A DNA stretch of 64,000 nucleotides. It comes from Streptomyces aquilus (GTDB taxonomy: Bacteria > Actinomycetota > Actinomycetes > Streptomycetales > Streptomycetaceae). Shown piece after piece: positions 8,216 through 16,849 of this stretch; within the stretch, counting starts at the first letter, position 1, and every line of letters begins with the position of its first letter. The notes under the pieces are model-generated. The model was not told the DNA's origin and searched no databases. It was given only the letters and a program-made list of their open reading frames with translations. The stretch lies in NCBI RefSeq assembly GCF_003955715.1, contig NZ_CP034463.1:3720001-3784000 (forward strand), written 5' to 3'. The position numbers were made by a program, and so were the translations under genes.

Positions 8216-9279
8216 GAGGAGATCTGCACCTTGCTGTGATCACCGAGCACGAGCCGGTGGGCCGACGGGTTACGGGGAGCGGGCGTGACCTCGACGTCAC
8301 GTCCGATGAGCGAGGCCTCCACCCGGCGCACACCGGTCACGGACGAGCCGCGCAGCACGATGGAATACTCGATTTCGCTGTCCTCGATCCGGCAGTCCTC
8401 GGACACCGAGGTGAACGGGCCGATGTACGCGTCGCTGACGACCGTCCCGGCCCCGATGATCACGGGTCCGACGATCCGGCTGCCGGTGACCCGGGCGCCC
8501 GCCTCGATGCGGACCCGGCCGATGATCTCGCTGTCCTCGTCGACCGTGCCCTCGTTCGACGGGGGGACGGTCTCCAGGACCGAGCGGTTGACCTCCAGCA
8601 TGTCGGCGACGTTGCCGGTGTCCTTCCAGTAGCCGGAGATCGTGGTGGAGCGGACGTCGCGCTTCTCGTCGATCAGCCACTGGATGGCGTGCGTGATCTC
8701 CAACTCGCCGCGCCAGGACGGCTCGATGGAGCGGACGGCCTCGTGTATGGCCGGGGTGAAGAGGTAGACGCCGACGAGCGCCAGGTCGCTCTTGGGCTGC
8801 TTCGGCTTCTCCTCCAGGCCCACCACCCGTCCCTGGGCGTCGAGTTCCGCGACACCGAAGGACGTCGGGTTGGGCACCTGGGTCAGCAGGATCTGCGCCT
8901 CGGGCCGCTCGGCCCGGAACTCCTCCACCAGACCGGTGATGCCGCCGACGATGAAGTTGTCGCCGAGGTACATGACGAAGTCGTCGTCGCCGAGGAACTC
9001 CCGCGCGATCAGCACCGCGTGGGCCAGCCCGAGCGGCGCGTCCTGCGGGATGTAGGTGACCTCGATGCCGAACCGCGAGCCGTCGCCGACCGCTTCCCGG
9101 ATCTCGTCGGCGGTGTCGCCGACCACGATGCCGACTTCGGTGATCCCGGCGTCGGCGATCGCTTCCAGGCCGTAGAAGAGCACGGGCTTGTTGGCGACCG
9201 GCACGAGCTGTTTGGCCGAGGTGTGGGTGATCGGGCGGAGGCGAGTGCCCGCTCCCCCGGAGAGCACGAGTGCCTTCAC
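8212..9279 (-). CDS. rfbA: glucose-1-phosphate thymidylyltransferase (long form)
   Basis: 355 residues, GTG start at 9279. The first ~240 residues are a nucleotidyltransferase with LSGGAGTRLRP at 7-17, KQLVPVANKP, and YLGDNF near 105. The rest forms a left-handed beta-helix with IGxGxxV hexapeptides (GPVIIGAGTVVSDAYIG). This long architecture is the StrD/AcbA-like form seen in actinomycetes, rather than the 290-residue E. coli RmlA. It makes dTDP-glucose and is first gene of the operon. Upstream, two GGTGATTCA direct repeats (9378-9386 and 9398-9406), 20 bp apart, might be regulator sites. Confidence 0.95.
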   Translation of the reverse strand: MKALVLSGGAGTRLRPITHTSAKQLVPVANKPVLFYGLEAIADAGITEVGIVVGDTADEIREAVGDGSRFGIEVTYIPQDAPLGLAHAVLIAREFLGDDDFVMYLGDNFIVGGITGLVEEFRAERPEAQILLTQVPNPTSFGVAELDAQGRVVGLEEKPKQPKSDLALVGVYLFTPAIHEAVRSIEPSWRGELEITHAIQWLIDEKRDVRSTTISGYWKDTGNVADMLEVNRSVLETVPPSNEGTVDEDSEIIGRVRIEAGARVTGSRIVGPVIIGAGTVVSDAYIGPFTSVSEDCRIEDSEIEYSIVLRGSSVTGVRRVEASLIGRDVEVTPAPRNPSAHRLVLGDHSKVQISS

Positions 9280-9377
9280 GTGTTAAGCCCCAATGACTGT
9301 GCCGAGAAGGGGGTGAAACCCCAACTGTCAGGATTTGTCGTCGATCTCGGTTTACATCGTAACCATGCTGGCGGAAA

Positions 9378-9406
9378 GGTGATTCACCGCAGCTAGGGGT
9401 GATTCA
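9378..9406. promoter_or_regulatory. paired 9-bp direct repeats upstream of rfbA
   Basis: GGTGATTCA occurs at 9378-9386 and 9398-9406, two helical turns apart, about 100 bp before the rfbA start. A possible operator; no known regulator was recognised. Nothing else is evident in 9280-9470. Confidence 0.3.
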
Positions 9407-9472
9407 ACGCCTGTTCGCACTTTCGACACTTGTATGACGACCCGAACTCCGTCGGGGTTGCCCAGGTAACAA

Positions 9473-9522
9473 GAAAAAAACATGAAGCCGCCCCCGGCCG
9501 TGGGACCGGGGGCGGCTTCATG
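9473..9522 (-). terminator. rho-independent terminator of rne
   Basis: A perfect 17-bp inverted repeat (9481-9497 with 9506-9522, 8-base loop) follows the rne stop. A run of seven T on the minus strand (9474-9480) comes right after it. Strong canonical terminator. Confidence 0.9.
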
Positions 9523-9542
9523 AGTGCGCGGCTTTCGGAGCG

Positions 9543-12500
9543 TCAGCTCTCGTCGGCCGTCGTCGAGACGGACGAGAGCGGCTGCTGCTCGGCCGCCGCC
9601 GTCTTCTTCGCGGCCGCCTTCTTGGCGGTCGTCTTCTTGGCGACGGTCTTCTTCGCCGCGGTCTTCTTGGCCGCCGTCTTCTTGGTGGCGGCCTTCTTCG
9701 CCGTCGCCTTCTTGGCCGTCTTACGGGCCGTCTTCTTGGCGGGGGCCTCGGTCTCCTCCGCGGCCACGGTCTCCGTCTCCGTCGCCGTCGGCACGACCAC
9801 GACGGCGGCCTCCTCGGGCGCGGTCGGCGCGGTGGCCTTGCGCACGGCGCGGCGCCGCGGACGGGCCGGGGCGGCGCTCTCGGCGGGCGCCTCCGGCTGG
9901 GCCTCGGGCTGCTCCACCGGCGCCTCGACCGCGGGAGCGGCCTCGGCGACGGTCACCACGGCGGCCTCGGCACCCGCGGGCGACCCGGCGGGCGCGGACA
10001 CCTTGCGGGTGGCACGGCGGCGGGTACGGCCCTTGGGCGCGGCCTCCTCGACGACCGGGTCCTCGGCGGCGACCGGCTCGGCGTGCGCCTCGGCGGCCGG
10101 CTCCGGCTGCACCGGACGCTCGACCTCCTCCGCGACGGTGACGTCCTGCGCGGTCGGGACGGTCTCCTCGACCTGCCCCTCCGGCTCGCGCTGCTCGGAC
10201 CTGTCGGCCCGCTCGGACGCCCTCTCGCGACGCGGCGCACCGGCCGGAGCGGACGCCCGACGGCTCGCCCGGCGCCGCGAACGGCCCCGGGTGGCCGCGG
10301 CCTCCGCCTCGGCGGCGCTGCTGTACAGCTCCTCGTCCGGCTCGAAGGGCGCGGGCAGCGCGACCGGCTCGGCGAGCTCGGCGGCGACCTCGGCCTCGGT
10401 CTCCACCTCGTCGTGGTCGGCGGCCTCGGCCGCTTCCGCCGCCACCGCGGCCTCGTGCACGTGCTCGATGCCGCCGCGGCCGCGCTTCTTGCGCTTGCCG
10501 CCACCGCCGACGGAGGTCGGCTGCTCCATGTGGACGATGACACCGCGGCCGTTGCAGTGGACGCAGGTCTCGGAGAACGACTCGAGGAGGCCCTGGCCGA
10601 CCCGCTTGCGGGTCATCTGGACCAGGCCCAGCGAGGTCACCTCGGCGACCTGGTGCTTGGTCCGGTCCCGGCCCAGGCACTCAAGCAGGCGCCGCAGCAC
10701 CAGGTCCCGGTTGGACTCCAGCACCATGTCGATGAAGTCGATGACGATGATGCCGCCGAGGTCGCGCAGCCGCAGCTGACGCACGATCTCCTCGGCCGCC
10801 TCCAGGTTGTTCCTGGTGACCGTCTCCTCGAGGTTGCCGCCCTGACCGGTGAACTTGCCGGTGTTGACGTCGACGACGACCATCGCCTCGGTCCGGTCGA
10901 TGACCAGCGAACCGCCGCTGGGCAGCCAGACCTTGCGGTCCAGCGCCTTGGCGAGCTGCTCGTCGATCCGGTACGTGGCGAAGACGTCGACCTCGCTGGT
11001 CCACTTCGACAGCCGGTCGGCGAGGTCGGGCGCGACGTGCGAGACGTAGCCGTGGATGGTCTCCCACGCGTCGTCGCCGCTGACGACGACCTTGGTGAAG
11101 TCCTCGTTGAAGATGTCGCGGACGACCCGGACGGTCATGTCCGGCTCGCCGTACAGCAGCGTCGGCGCGTTGCCGTTCTTGGTCTTCTTCTGGATGTCCT
11201 CCCACTGCTGCTGCAGTCGCTCGACATCGCGGCGCAGTTCGTCCTCGCTGGCGCCCTCCGCGGCGGTGCGCACGATGACGCCCGCGTCCTCGGGGACGAT
11301 CTTCTTGAGGATGGTCTTCAGCCGGGCCCGCTCGGTGTCGGGCAGCTTGCGGCTGATGCCGGTCATCGAGCCCTCGGGGACGTACACGAGGTAGCGGCCC
11401 GGCAGGGAGACCTGGCTGGTCAGACGGGCGCCCTTGTGGCCGATCGGGTCCTTCGTCACCTGGACGAGCACCGACTGGCCGGACTTCAGGGCGGACTCGA
11501 TGCGCCGCGGCCCGTTGGCCATGCCCAGCGCCTCGAAGTTGACCTCACCGGCGTACAGGACCGCGTTGCGCCCCTTGCCGATGTCGATGAACGCGGCCTC
11601 CATGGACGGCAGCACGTTCTGGACCTTGCCCAGGTACACGTTGCCGACGTACGAGGTGGCCTGCTCCTTGTTGACGTAGTGCTCGACGAGCACGCCGTCC
11701 TCCAGGACGCCGATCTGCGTGCGCTCACCGCTCTGCCGGACGACCATCACGCGCTCGACGGCCTCGCGGCGGGCCAGGAACTCGGCCTCGGTGATGATCG
11801 GGACGCGGCGGCGGCCCTGCTCGCGGCCTTCCCGACGCCGCTGCTTCTTGGCTTCCAGACGGGTCGAGCCCTTGATGGACTGCACCTCGTCGGACGGCTC
11901 CGCCTTCGGGCGCGGCTCGCGCACCTTGACGACGGTCCGCTCGGGGTCGCCGTCACCGGGCTCGGCGTCCGGGGAGGCGTCACCGGCACGACGACGACGG
12001 CGCCGGCGGCGACGGCTGCTGGAGGACGAGGAACCGCCCTCGTCGCCGTGCTCGTCCTCGGCGTCCTCCTCGATCTGCTCGGCGGTGTCCGCAGCTTCCT
12101 GATCGGCCCGGTCGTCCTGATCGGCGGCGAACTCGTCGCCCTCCTCGCCCTCGGCCTCGGAGTCGGCGGACTCGCCACGGCGCCGGCGACGGCCGCCACG
12201 ACGACGGCGACGACGGGACCCGGTCTCCTCGGACTCCTCCGAGTCGCCCTCGACGCCGTCCTCGGCCTCGGCGTCGGCCTCCTCGGCCTCGTCCTCGGTC
12301 TCGACGACCTGCGGCGCCTCGGTCTCCGCGGGCTCACCCCGGCGGCGGCGACGGCGCCGCGAGGCGACCGGCTCCTCCTGGGGCTCCTCGGCGGCGGGCT
12401 CCTCGGGCTCCTCGACCTCCGCCTCGGCGGCGGCCGCGGCGGCGGCCCGCTCGGGCGTCTGGAACTGCGGCTCGGTGAACACGGGCGCCTGGAACACGGC

Positions 12501-13511
12501 CACGGCGGGCCGCGCGGGGCGGCGCGGCGAGTCCTCCTCGGCGGCCTCGTCACCGGCGGCCCGCGCGGGCTCGGAGAACCCGGTGGCGGCGCGGCGCACG
12601 GAACGCCGGCGGGCGCGGCGCGGGGCGGCCTCCTCGGCGGCGGGGGCCTCGGCAGCGGCTTCCTCGGCGGGCTTGGTCTCTTCGTCAGCGCTCACGGGCG
12701 CCTCCACGGTCTCGGGCGCCTCGGCGGGCGCGGCCACTCGACGCGTGGCACGCCGACGACCCCGACGCGGGGCCTCTTCCTCGACGGCGGCCTCGGGGGC
12801 GGCGTCGGCATCGGCCTCGGAAACGGCCGCGGGAGCAGGCTCGGAGACAGCCGCGGGAGCGGGCTCGGAAACGGCCTCAGGGGCGGCCTCGGTGCCGGTG
12901 GCGACCGGCGCACCGGCGGGCGCGGAGGCCCGGCGGGTGGCACGCCGACGCGTACGCGGCGCAGGCGCCTCTTCGGTCACCGTCTCCTCGACAGCCTCGG
13001 CCTCGGCCTCGGCCTCCGGTTCGGCCGCGGGTACGACGGTCTCGGCAGCCGGGGTCTCGGCGGCGGCCGGGGACCCGGTGGGCGCGGAGGCCCGGCGGGT
13101 GGCGCGGCGACGCCGCGGCGCGGGCGCTTCTTCGGTGGTTTCGGCGGCCGGGGTCTCGACAGCGGCGGCCTCGGCGGGCGCGCTCTCCTCGGCCACCGGC
13201 ACGACCGTCTCGGCGACGGCGGTGTCAGCGGCGGGGGACCCGGTGGGCGCGGACGCCCGGCGGGTGGCACGCCGACGCGTACGCGGCGCGGGTGCCTCTT
13301 CGGTCACCGTCTCCTCGGTCACCGTCGGCTCTTCCGCGGCGGTCTCGGCGGCGGCCGGTATGGCCGGCGTCACCTCGTCCGGCGCTTCGGCCGCGGCGGC
13401 GACCGGCGGACCCGCCGGCCGGGATGCGGCACGGCGCCGGCGGCGCGGCGGCAGGGTGTCGCTGGGGGTGTTGAGTTCGGAACCCTCGGTGGGTTCGGTC
13501 GGCTCGAGCAT
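9543..13511 (-). CDS. rne: RNase E/G family endoribonuclease
   Basis: 1322 residues from ATG 13511 (MLEPTEPTEG), with GGGAG about 10 bases upstream; the frame is open further but upstream sequence does not look coding. Streptomyces-type order: a long disordered N-terminal part (1 to ~575), a central S1/RNase H/DNase I-like catalytic core (~585-980), then a C-terminal tail. Catalytic aspartates lie in VVDVNTGKF (~880) and IDFIDM (~924); the zinc-link is CVHCNGRG (~982). Both flanks repeat a basic motif of the type TRRRATRRxSAPxGxP between Glu/Ala-rich spacers. The last ~55 residues are histone-H1-like KKTAAKK repeats. Roles: mRNA decay and rRNA processing. Confidence 0.97.
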   Translation of the reverse strand: MLEPTEPTEGSELNTPSDTLPPRRRRRAASRPAGPPVAAAAEAPDEVTPAIPAAAETAAEEPTVTEETVTEEAPAPRTRRRATRRASAPTGSPAADTAVAETVVPVAEESAPAEAAAVETPAAETTEEAPAPRRRRATRRASAPTGSPAAAETPAAETVVPAAEPEAEAEAEAVEETVTEEAPAPRTRRRATRRASAPAGAPVATGTEAAPEAVSEPAPAAVSEPAPAAVSEADADAAPEAAVEEEAPRRGRRRATRRVAAPAEAPETVEAPVSADEETKPAEEAAAEAPAAEEAAPRRARRRSVRRAATGFSEPARAAGDEAAEEDSPRRPARPAVAVFQAPVFTEPQFQTPERAAAAAAAEAEVEEPEEPAAEEPQEEPVASRRRRRRRGEPAETEAPQVVETEDEAEEADAEAEDGVEGDSEESEETGSRRRRRRGGRRRRRGESADSEAEGEEGDEFAADQDDRADQEAADTAEQIEEDAEDEHGDEGGSSSSSSRRRRRRRRRAGDASPDAEPGDGDPERTVVKVREPRPKAEPSDEVQSIKGSTRLEAKKQRRREGREQGRRRVPIITEAEFLARREAVERVMVVRQSGERTQIGVLEDGVLVEHYVNKEQATSYVGNVYLGKVQNVLPSMEAAFIDIGKGRNAVLYAGEVNFEALGMANGPRRIESALKSGQSVLVQVTKDPIGHKGARLTSQVSLPGRYLVYVPEGSMTGISRKLPDTERARLKTILKKIVPEDAGVIVRTAAEGASEDELRRDVERLQQQWEDIQKKTKNGNAPTLLYGEPDMTVRVVRDIFNEDFTKVVVSGDDAWETIHGYVSHVAPDLADRLSKWTSEVDVFATYRIDEQLAKALDRKVWLPSGGSLVIDRTEAMVVVDVNTGKFTGQGGNLEETVTRNNLEAAEEIVRQLRLRDLGGIIVIDFIDMVLESNRDLVLRRLLECLGRDRTKHQVAEVTSLGLVQMTRKRVGQGLLESFSETCVHCNGRGVIVHMEQPTSVGGGGKRKKRGRGGIEHVHEAAVAAEAAEAADHDEVETEAEVAAELAEPVALPAPFEPDEELYSSAAEAEAAATRGRSRRRASRRASAPAGAPRRERASERADRSEQREPEGQVEETVPTAQDVTVAEEVERPVQPEPAAEAHAEPVAAEDPVVEEAAPKGRTRRRATRKVSAPAGSPAGAEAAVVTVAEAAPAVEAPVEQPEAQPEAPAESAAPARPRRRAVRKATAPTAPEEAAVVVVPTATETETVAAEETEAPAKKTARKTAKKATAKKAATKKTAAKKTAAKKTVAKKTTAKKAAAKKTAAAEQQPLSSVSTTADES

Positions 13512-13771
13512 GCGGGCGTTTCTCCCGTCAGGCTCCCGGGCGCCGCGCCTGGTCCGGCGATGCCGGTGACGTCCGCGGCTCGCGCGTTGCGCGGTGCCGC
13601 CGTCCGGGGCGCGGGCGCCGCACGGGAGCTCTCTGTGTCCTGTCTCGCCGGTTCCGTACACCCTCTTGGGTACGGCCTGGCGAAAGTCTTCTGGTCGGTG
13701 CGCTGCCCGACCCAGGTGGCTCCCGAGTACGAGGGCGGCGCTACGACGTCCGTCCTTTCGCGGGACCTTCC
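13512..13771. other. 260-bp gap upstream of rne
   Basis: Region between the DUF2344 gene and rne, probably holding the rne promoter and 5' leader. It is GC-rich with several short inverted repeats. No convincing -35/-10 pair or ORF was recognised. Confidence 0.5.
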
Positions 13772-14530
13772 CTACGCCGGCGCCTTCGCGGCGGCAGCGG
13801 CCGTTGTGGGGGCCTCAGCTGCCTCGCGGTCGGGCGCGAGCGGGTCGGTCACCTCGCCGGTCTCTTCATCGAACAGCCCCTGCGCCAGCCTGGTCACCGC
13901 TGCGGGGACCGGCGGCGCCAGGTCGGCCACGGCGCGGAGACCGGACAGGACGTCGTCGGGTCGTACGGCAGGCGTCACGTGCCGAACAACCAGCCGCAGT
14001 ATCGCACAGGGCTGGTCCGTCGGCCTATCAGCCTGGGGACTGTGCGTCTCCAGCCGTACGACTGCGGAGCGGGCGTCGAAAGAACGGATGCCGTTCTTGG
14101 TCTTGCGCTGGACCTCGACGGCGTCGGCGGCGTTGAAGGCGACAACGGCCTTCTCGGCCTCCGCCGGCTCCACTCCGTCGAGCCGCAGCTCCCACACCGA
14201 GGCGGTCAGCCGGTCGGCGAGCCCGGACGTCCGGGCCTCGACCGCGTCGACGATGTCGAGGCCGAGGGGCATCGACTCGTCGAGCAGAACCCTGAGCTTC
14301 TCGGGGTCCCGCGCCTCGGTGAGGGCGATCTCCAGATACTCCGCCTCACTGCCCGTGCCGGTGGGTGCGGCATTGGCGTACGACACCTTCGGATGCGGCG
14401 TGAACCCCGCCGAGTACGCCATCGGCACCTCGGCACGGCGCAGCGCACGCTCGAAGGCGCGCTGGAAGTCACGGTGGCTGGTGAACCGGAGGCGGCCGCG
14501 CTTGGTGTAACGCAGTCGGATGCGCTGCAC
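13772..14530 (-). CDS. TIGR03936/DUF2344 radical-SAM-associated protein
   Basis: 252 residues from GTG 14530. It shows the family start RIRLRYTKRGRLRFTSHRDF and the AYSAGFTPHPKVSYANAAPTGTGSEAEYLEI segment. In many bacteria this protein sits beside, or is fused to, the TIGR03960 radical SAM protein; here the partner (23120-25084) lies 8.5 kb away beyond an island. The start is uncertain: no ribosome site precedes GTG 14530, whereas an in-frame CTG at 14572 (GKRQPEG next) has AAGGA 10 bases upstream inside the preceding gene's end. Biochemical role unresolved; a link to RNA modification is only inferred from the partnership. Confidence 0.9.
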   Translation of the reverse strand: MQRIRLRYTKRGRLRFTSHRDFQRAFERALRRAEVPMAYSAGFTPHPKVSYANAAPTGTGSEAEYLEIALTEARDPEKLRVLLDESMPLGLDIVDAVEARTSGLADRLTASVWELRLDGVEPAEAEKAVVAFNAADAVEVQRKTKNGIRSFDARSAVVRLETHSPQADRPTDQPCAILRLVVRHVTPAVRPDDVLSGLRAVADLAPPVPAAVTRLAQGLFDEETGEVTDPLAPDREAAEAPTTAAAAAKAPA

Positions 14531-14578
14531 CGCGGGTGCGGGCGGCGGGCCTTCGGGCTGTCGCTTGCCCAGTGTCGT

Positions 14579-15739
14579 TCAGTCCTTCGTGAGAGCGGTC
14601 GTACTCCTACCAAGAGTACGTGTCTCGAGCCCCGTCGGTTCCCGCCGGTCCACGGCGACCGTCTCCCGGGGCTCGCCGAAGAGCATGCGCCGGAAGTCGG
14701 CGCGCGCCTGCCGCGCGGTCTCCCGTACGGAGGCGAGCGCCTCCCGCGTGGCCCTCCCGACACCACGGGCGACCTCGGCGACGGGCCGCAGCACGGCATC
14801 ACGTACGACATGTCCGACCGGGGTGAGCAGGGTCCGGTACGTCCAGCGCACCGGCTCGACGAAGACCCACCGGAAGAGGGCGGCGAGGAACCGTCCGACG
14901 GCGAGCGAGACGTGCCCGGCGATCCGCCAGGCGTGCCCGAGCGCGTCCCCCACCTCCCGCCCGACCACGGCGAGGAACCGCCCGACCGGCGTGAGCACCC
15001 AGCGCCACAGGGCGAGCACCGGCAGCACGAACGCCACGCGCGTGACCCAGTACAGCGCGAGCCCGATCCCCCGGAGCAGCCACATCACGCCGTGCCCGAC
15101 CGGCGTGAGGACCCACTCGTACAGCCACACGGCGGGCACGACGACGAGACAGCGCACCAGCCAGGCGACGGCCGTGTACACGCCGATCCCGACGGCGGCG
15201 ATCCCGCGCCCGATCCCCCGGAGCAGCCACATCACCCCGTGTCCGGACGGTGTGAGGATCCACCGGTACAGCCAGACAGCGGGTACGACGACGAGGTACC
15301 GCAGGAGCCAGGCCCCCGCGGCGTACAGTCCGGCCGCGAGTGCGGCGAACCCGCGTCCGACCCCTCGGGCGGCCCACGCGATGGCGTGCCCCACGGGCGT
15401 GAGCACGTACCGGTACAGCCACACGGCGGGTACGACGACCAGCACGTTCCCGAGCCACGCGAGCCCCTTGCCGAGGGGTACGAGCACATACCGCCACAGG
15501 CCCAGAAGCGGCCACACGAACAGGATGCGCCCTGTCCACTCGAGCACCCACTCCAGGGCGCGGCCCAGCGGCCGCAGCACGGTGTCGTTCAGGAACCGTC
15601 CGGCGACGACGAGCGCGTCCCACGCCATGCGCACGGGCACGACCAACACGAGCACGACGATCCGCACCGGGATGCGGATGGCCGTCACGAGGCACCCCTC
15701 CGGCTGTCGGGGCTCAGGCAGCGGCTTCTGCGGTTCCAT
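14579..15739 (-). CDS. LTPVG-repeat multi-pass membrane protein
   Basis: 386 residues if read from ATG 15739 (MEPQKPLPEP); a GTG at 15799 would add 20. No convincing ribosome site marks either. After RIPVRIVVLVLVVPVRM the protein is built from repeats of about 49 residues centred on PAVWLYRxVLTPVGHG followed by WLLRGIGRG. At least six copies occur, degenerating toward the C-terminus, which ends in a soluble Arg-rich tail. Regular Trp/Val segments separated by LTPVG turns suggest helical hairpins in or on the membrane. Adjacent to DUF2344 on the same strand, 6 bp from its possible CTG start. Family and function not recognised. Confidence 0.85.
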   Translation of the reverse strand: MEPQKPLPEPRQPEGCLVTAIRIPVRIVVLVLVVPVRMAWDALVVAGRFLNDTVLRPLGRALEWVLEWTGRILFVWPLLGLWRYVLVPLGKGLAWLGNVLVVVPAVWLYRYVLTPVGHAIAWAARGVGRGFAALAAGLYAAGAWLLRYLVVVPAVWLYRWILTPSGHGVMWLLRGIGRGIAAVGIGVYTAVAWLVRCLVVVPAVWLYEWVLTPVGHGVMWLLRGIGLALYWVTRVAFVLPVLALWRWVLTPVGRFLAVVGREVGDALGHAWRIAGHVSLAVGRFLAALFRWVFVEPVRWTYRTLLTPVGHVVRDAVLRPVAEVARGVGRATREALASVRETARQARADFRRMLFGEPRETVAVDRREPTGLETRTLGRSTTALTKD

Positions 15740-15814
15740 ACCGGACAAGACGCCGCGGCCCGCGCCCTGGATGCACCCGGTGGGTTGCGATGCCGTCACG
15801 GCGCTTGTCCGCTG

Positions 15815-15853
15815 GACCGTTTTACCTATTTGCTAGACCGTTTTACCTATTTG
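15815..15853. repeat. two 18-bp direct repeats 21 bp apart
   Basis: GACCGTTTTACCTATTTG occurs at 15815-15832 and 15836-15853, joined by CTA. This AT-rich spot lies in the divergent gap between the LTPVG protein and the collagen-like gene. The 21-bp period equals two helical turns, so a regulator-binding site or duplicated promoter element is plausible. Confidence 0.85.
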
Positions 15854-15959
15854 ACGGCGCGTCCGTCGCGCGCACGTCGGCTGTCGAGGGCGGCCGGGTC
15901 ACGCTCGCACCGAGGTCCGGGAACTCCCCCGGACCCGTTTGGTGCCAAGGAGCATGCCT

Positions 15960-16799
15960 ATGAGTCCTCGACACACTCCCTCGCTGCTGGGGCCGCCGGC
16001 CCGGGCGAGGTTCCAGAAGGCCGGGGTGCTGACCTCCCTCGCCCTGGTCGTCGCCGGCGGACTGGTCACCCCGGCCGCGGCGGCCGCTCGGGCGGTGTCC
16101 GAGAGACCGGCGGCGACGCCGCGGACGGGCGACAACTGCAAGCCGCACAAGCCGCATCGCTCGACGGCGGGCGCGGAGGCGTACACCGGCAAGGACAAGT
16201 GCAAGGGCGCCACCGGGGCGACGGGCCCCAAGGGCGCCACGGGGCCGAAGGGCCCGACGGGCGCGAAGGGAGCCACCGGGGCGACCGGACCCGCGGGTGC
16301 GACGGGCGCCACCGGAGCCACCGGTCCTTCGGGCGAGAACGGCACGCCGGGTGCCACGGGCGCGACCGGTGCGACGGGAGCGACCGGTGCCACCGGCGCG
16401 CCCGGCCTGTGCGTCGACATCGACGCCACCCGGGACGAGAACAACTTCGAGCTGCGGGCCGCGCTGTCCCCGGCGACCGCCGGCGACCCGGTCACCAGGG
16501 CCTACGCGGGCATTCGCGACCTTCAGCCGCAGCCCGGGCCGTACCTGTGGACGGACCTCAGCCAGCTCGACAACTACCCGTCGAACGCCTGCGCGATCTC
16601 CATCGCGCAACAGGCCCTGGGCGGGATGGACACGGAAGGGGACGTCAACATCGACGTCATCACCACGGCCGGTGCGATCTGGGAGACCACGTGTGACGTG
16701 AGCACCAGCGACATCACGCTGACCTGTGAGGACGACTGGACCCTGGTGAACCGGCAGCCCGCGCCCGGCGCCGTGAACGGCGGGACCGTCGTCCCGTAG
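15960..16799 (+). CDS. secreted collagen-like Gly-Ala-Thr repeat protein
   Basis: 279 residues from ATG 15960, chosen because AAGGAG lies seven bases upstream; an ATG at 15954 is too close. A Sec signal ([19 protein letters not shown], ~20-40) is followed by about 22 uninterrupted Gly-X-Y triplets, mostly GAT with a few GPK, GPS and GTP (~82-148). A C-terminal globular domain of ~130 residues contains three Cys (LCVDI, NACAI, TTCDV). Bacterial collagens of this type form triple helices; Thr in Y can be stabilised by glycosylation. Two glycosyltransferases lie immediately downstream, which may or may not be linked. Convergent with the GT-C gene. Confidence 0.9.
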   Translation: MSPRHTPSLLGPPARARFQKAGVLTSLALVVAGGLVTPAAAAARAVSERPAATPRTGDNCKPHKPHRSTAGAEAYTGKDKCKGATGATGPKGATGPKGPTGAKGATGATGPAGATGATGATGPSGENGTPGATGATGATGATGATGAPGLCVDIDATRDENNFELRAALSPATAGDPVTRAYAGIRDLQPQPGPYLWTDLSQLDNYPSNACAISIAQQALGGMDTEGDVNIDVITTAGAIWETTCDVSTSDITLTCEDDWTLVNRQPAPGAVNGGTVVP

Positions 16800-16811
16800 C
16801 ACCGCCGCAAG

Positions 16812-16849
16812 GGGGTGTCCGGCAGCATGTCAGGACTGCCGGGCGCCCC
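16812..16849. terminator. hairpin between the convergent collagen-like and GT-C genes
   Basis: 16812-16825 pairs with 16836-16849 (14 bp, two G-U wobbles as RNA, 10-base loop). It overlaps the 3' end of the minus-strand gene and could serve both directions. Confidence 0.6.

Noticed and set aside
10083..14510. Very long plus-strand open frame opposite rne
   Set aside because: Antisense to rne. It exists because GC-rich codon bias removes stops; its Gly/Arg/Leu-rich product has no domain.
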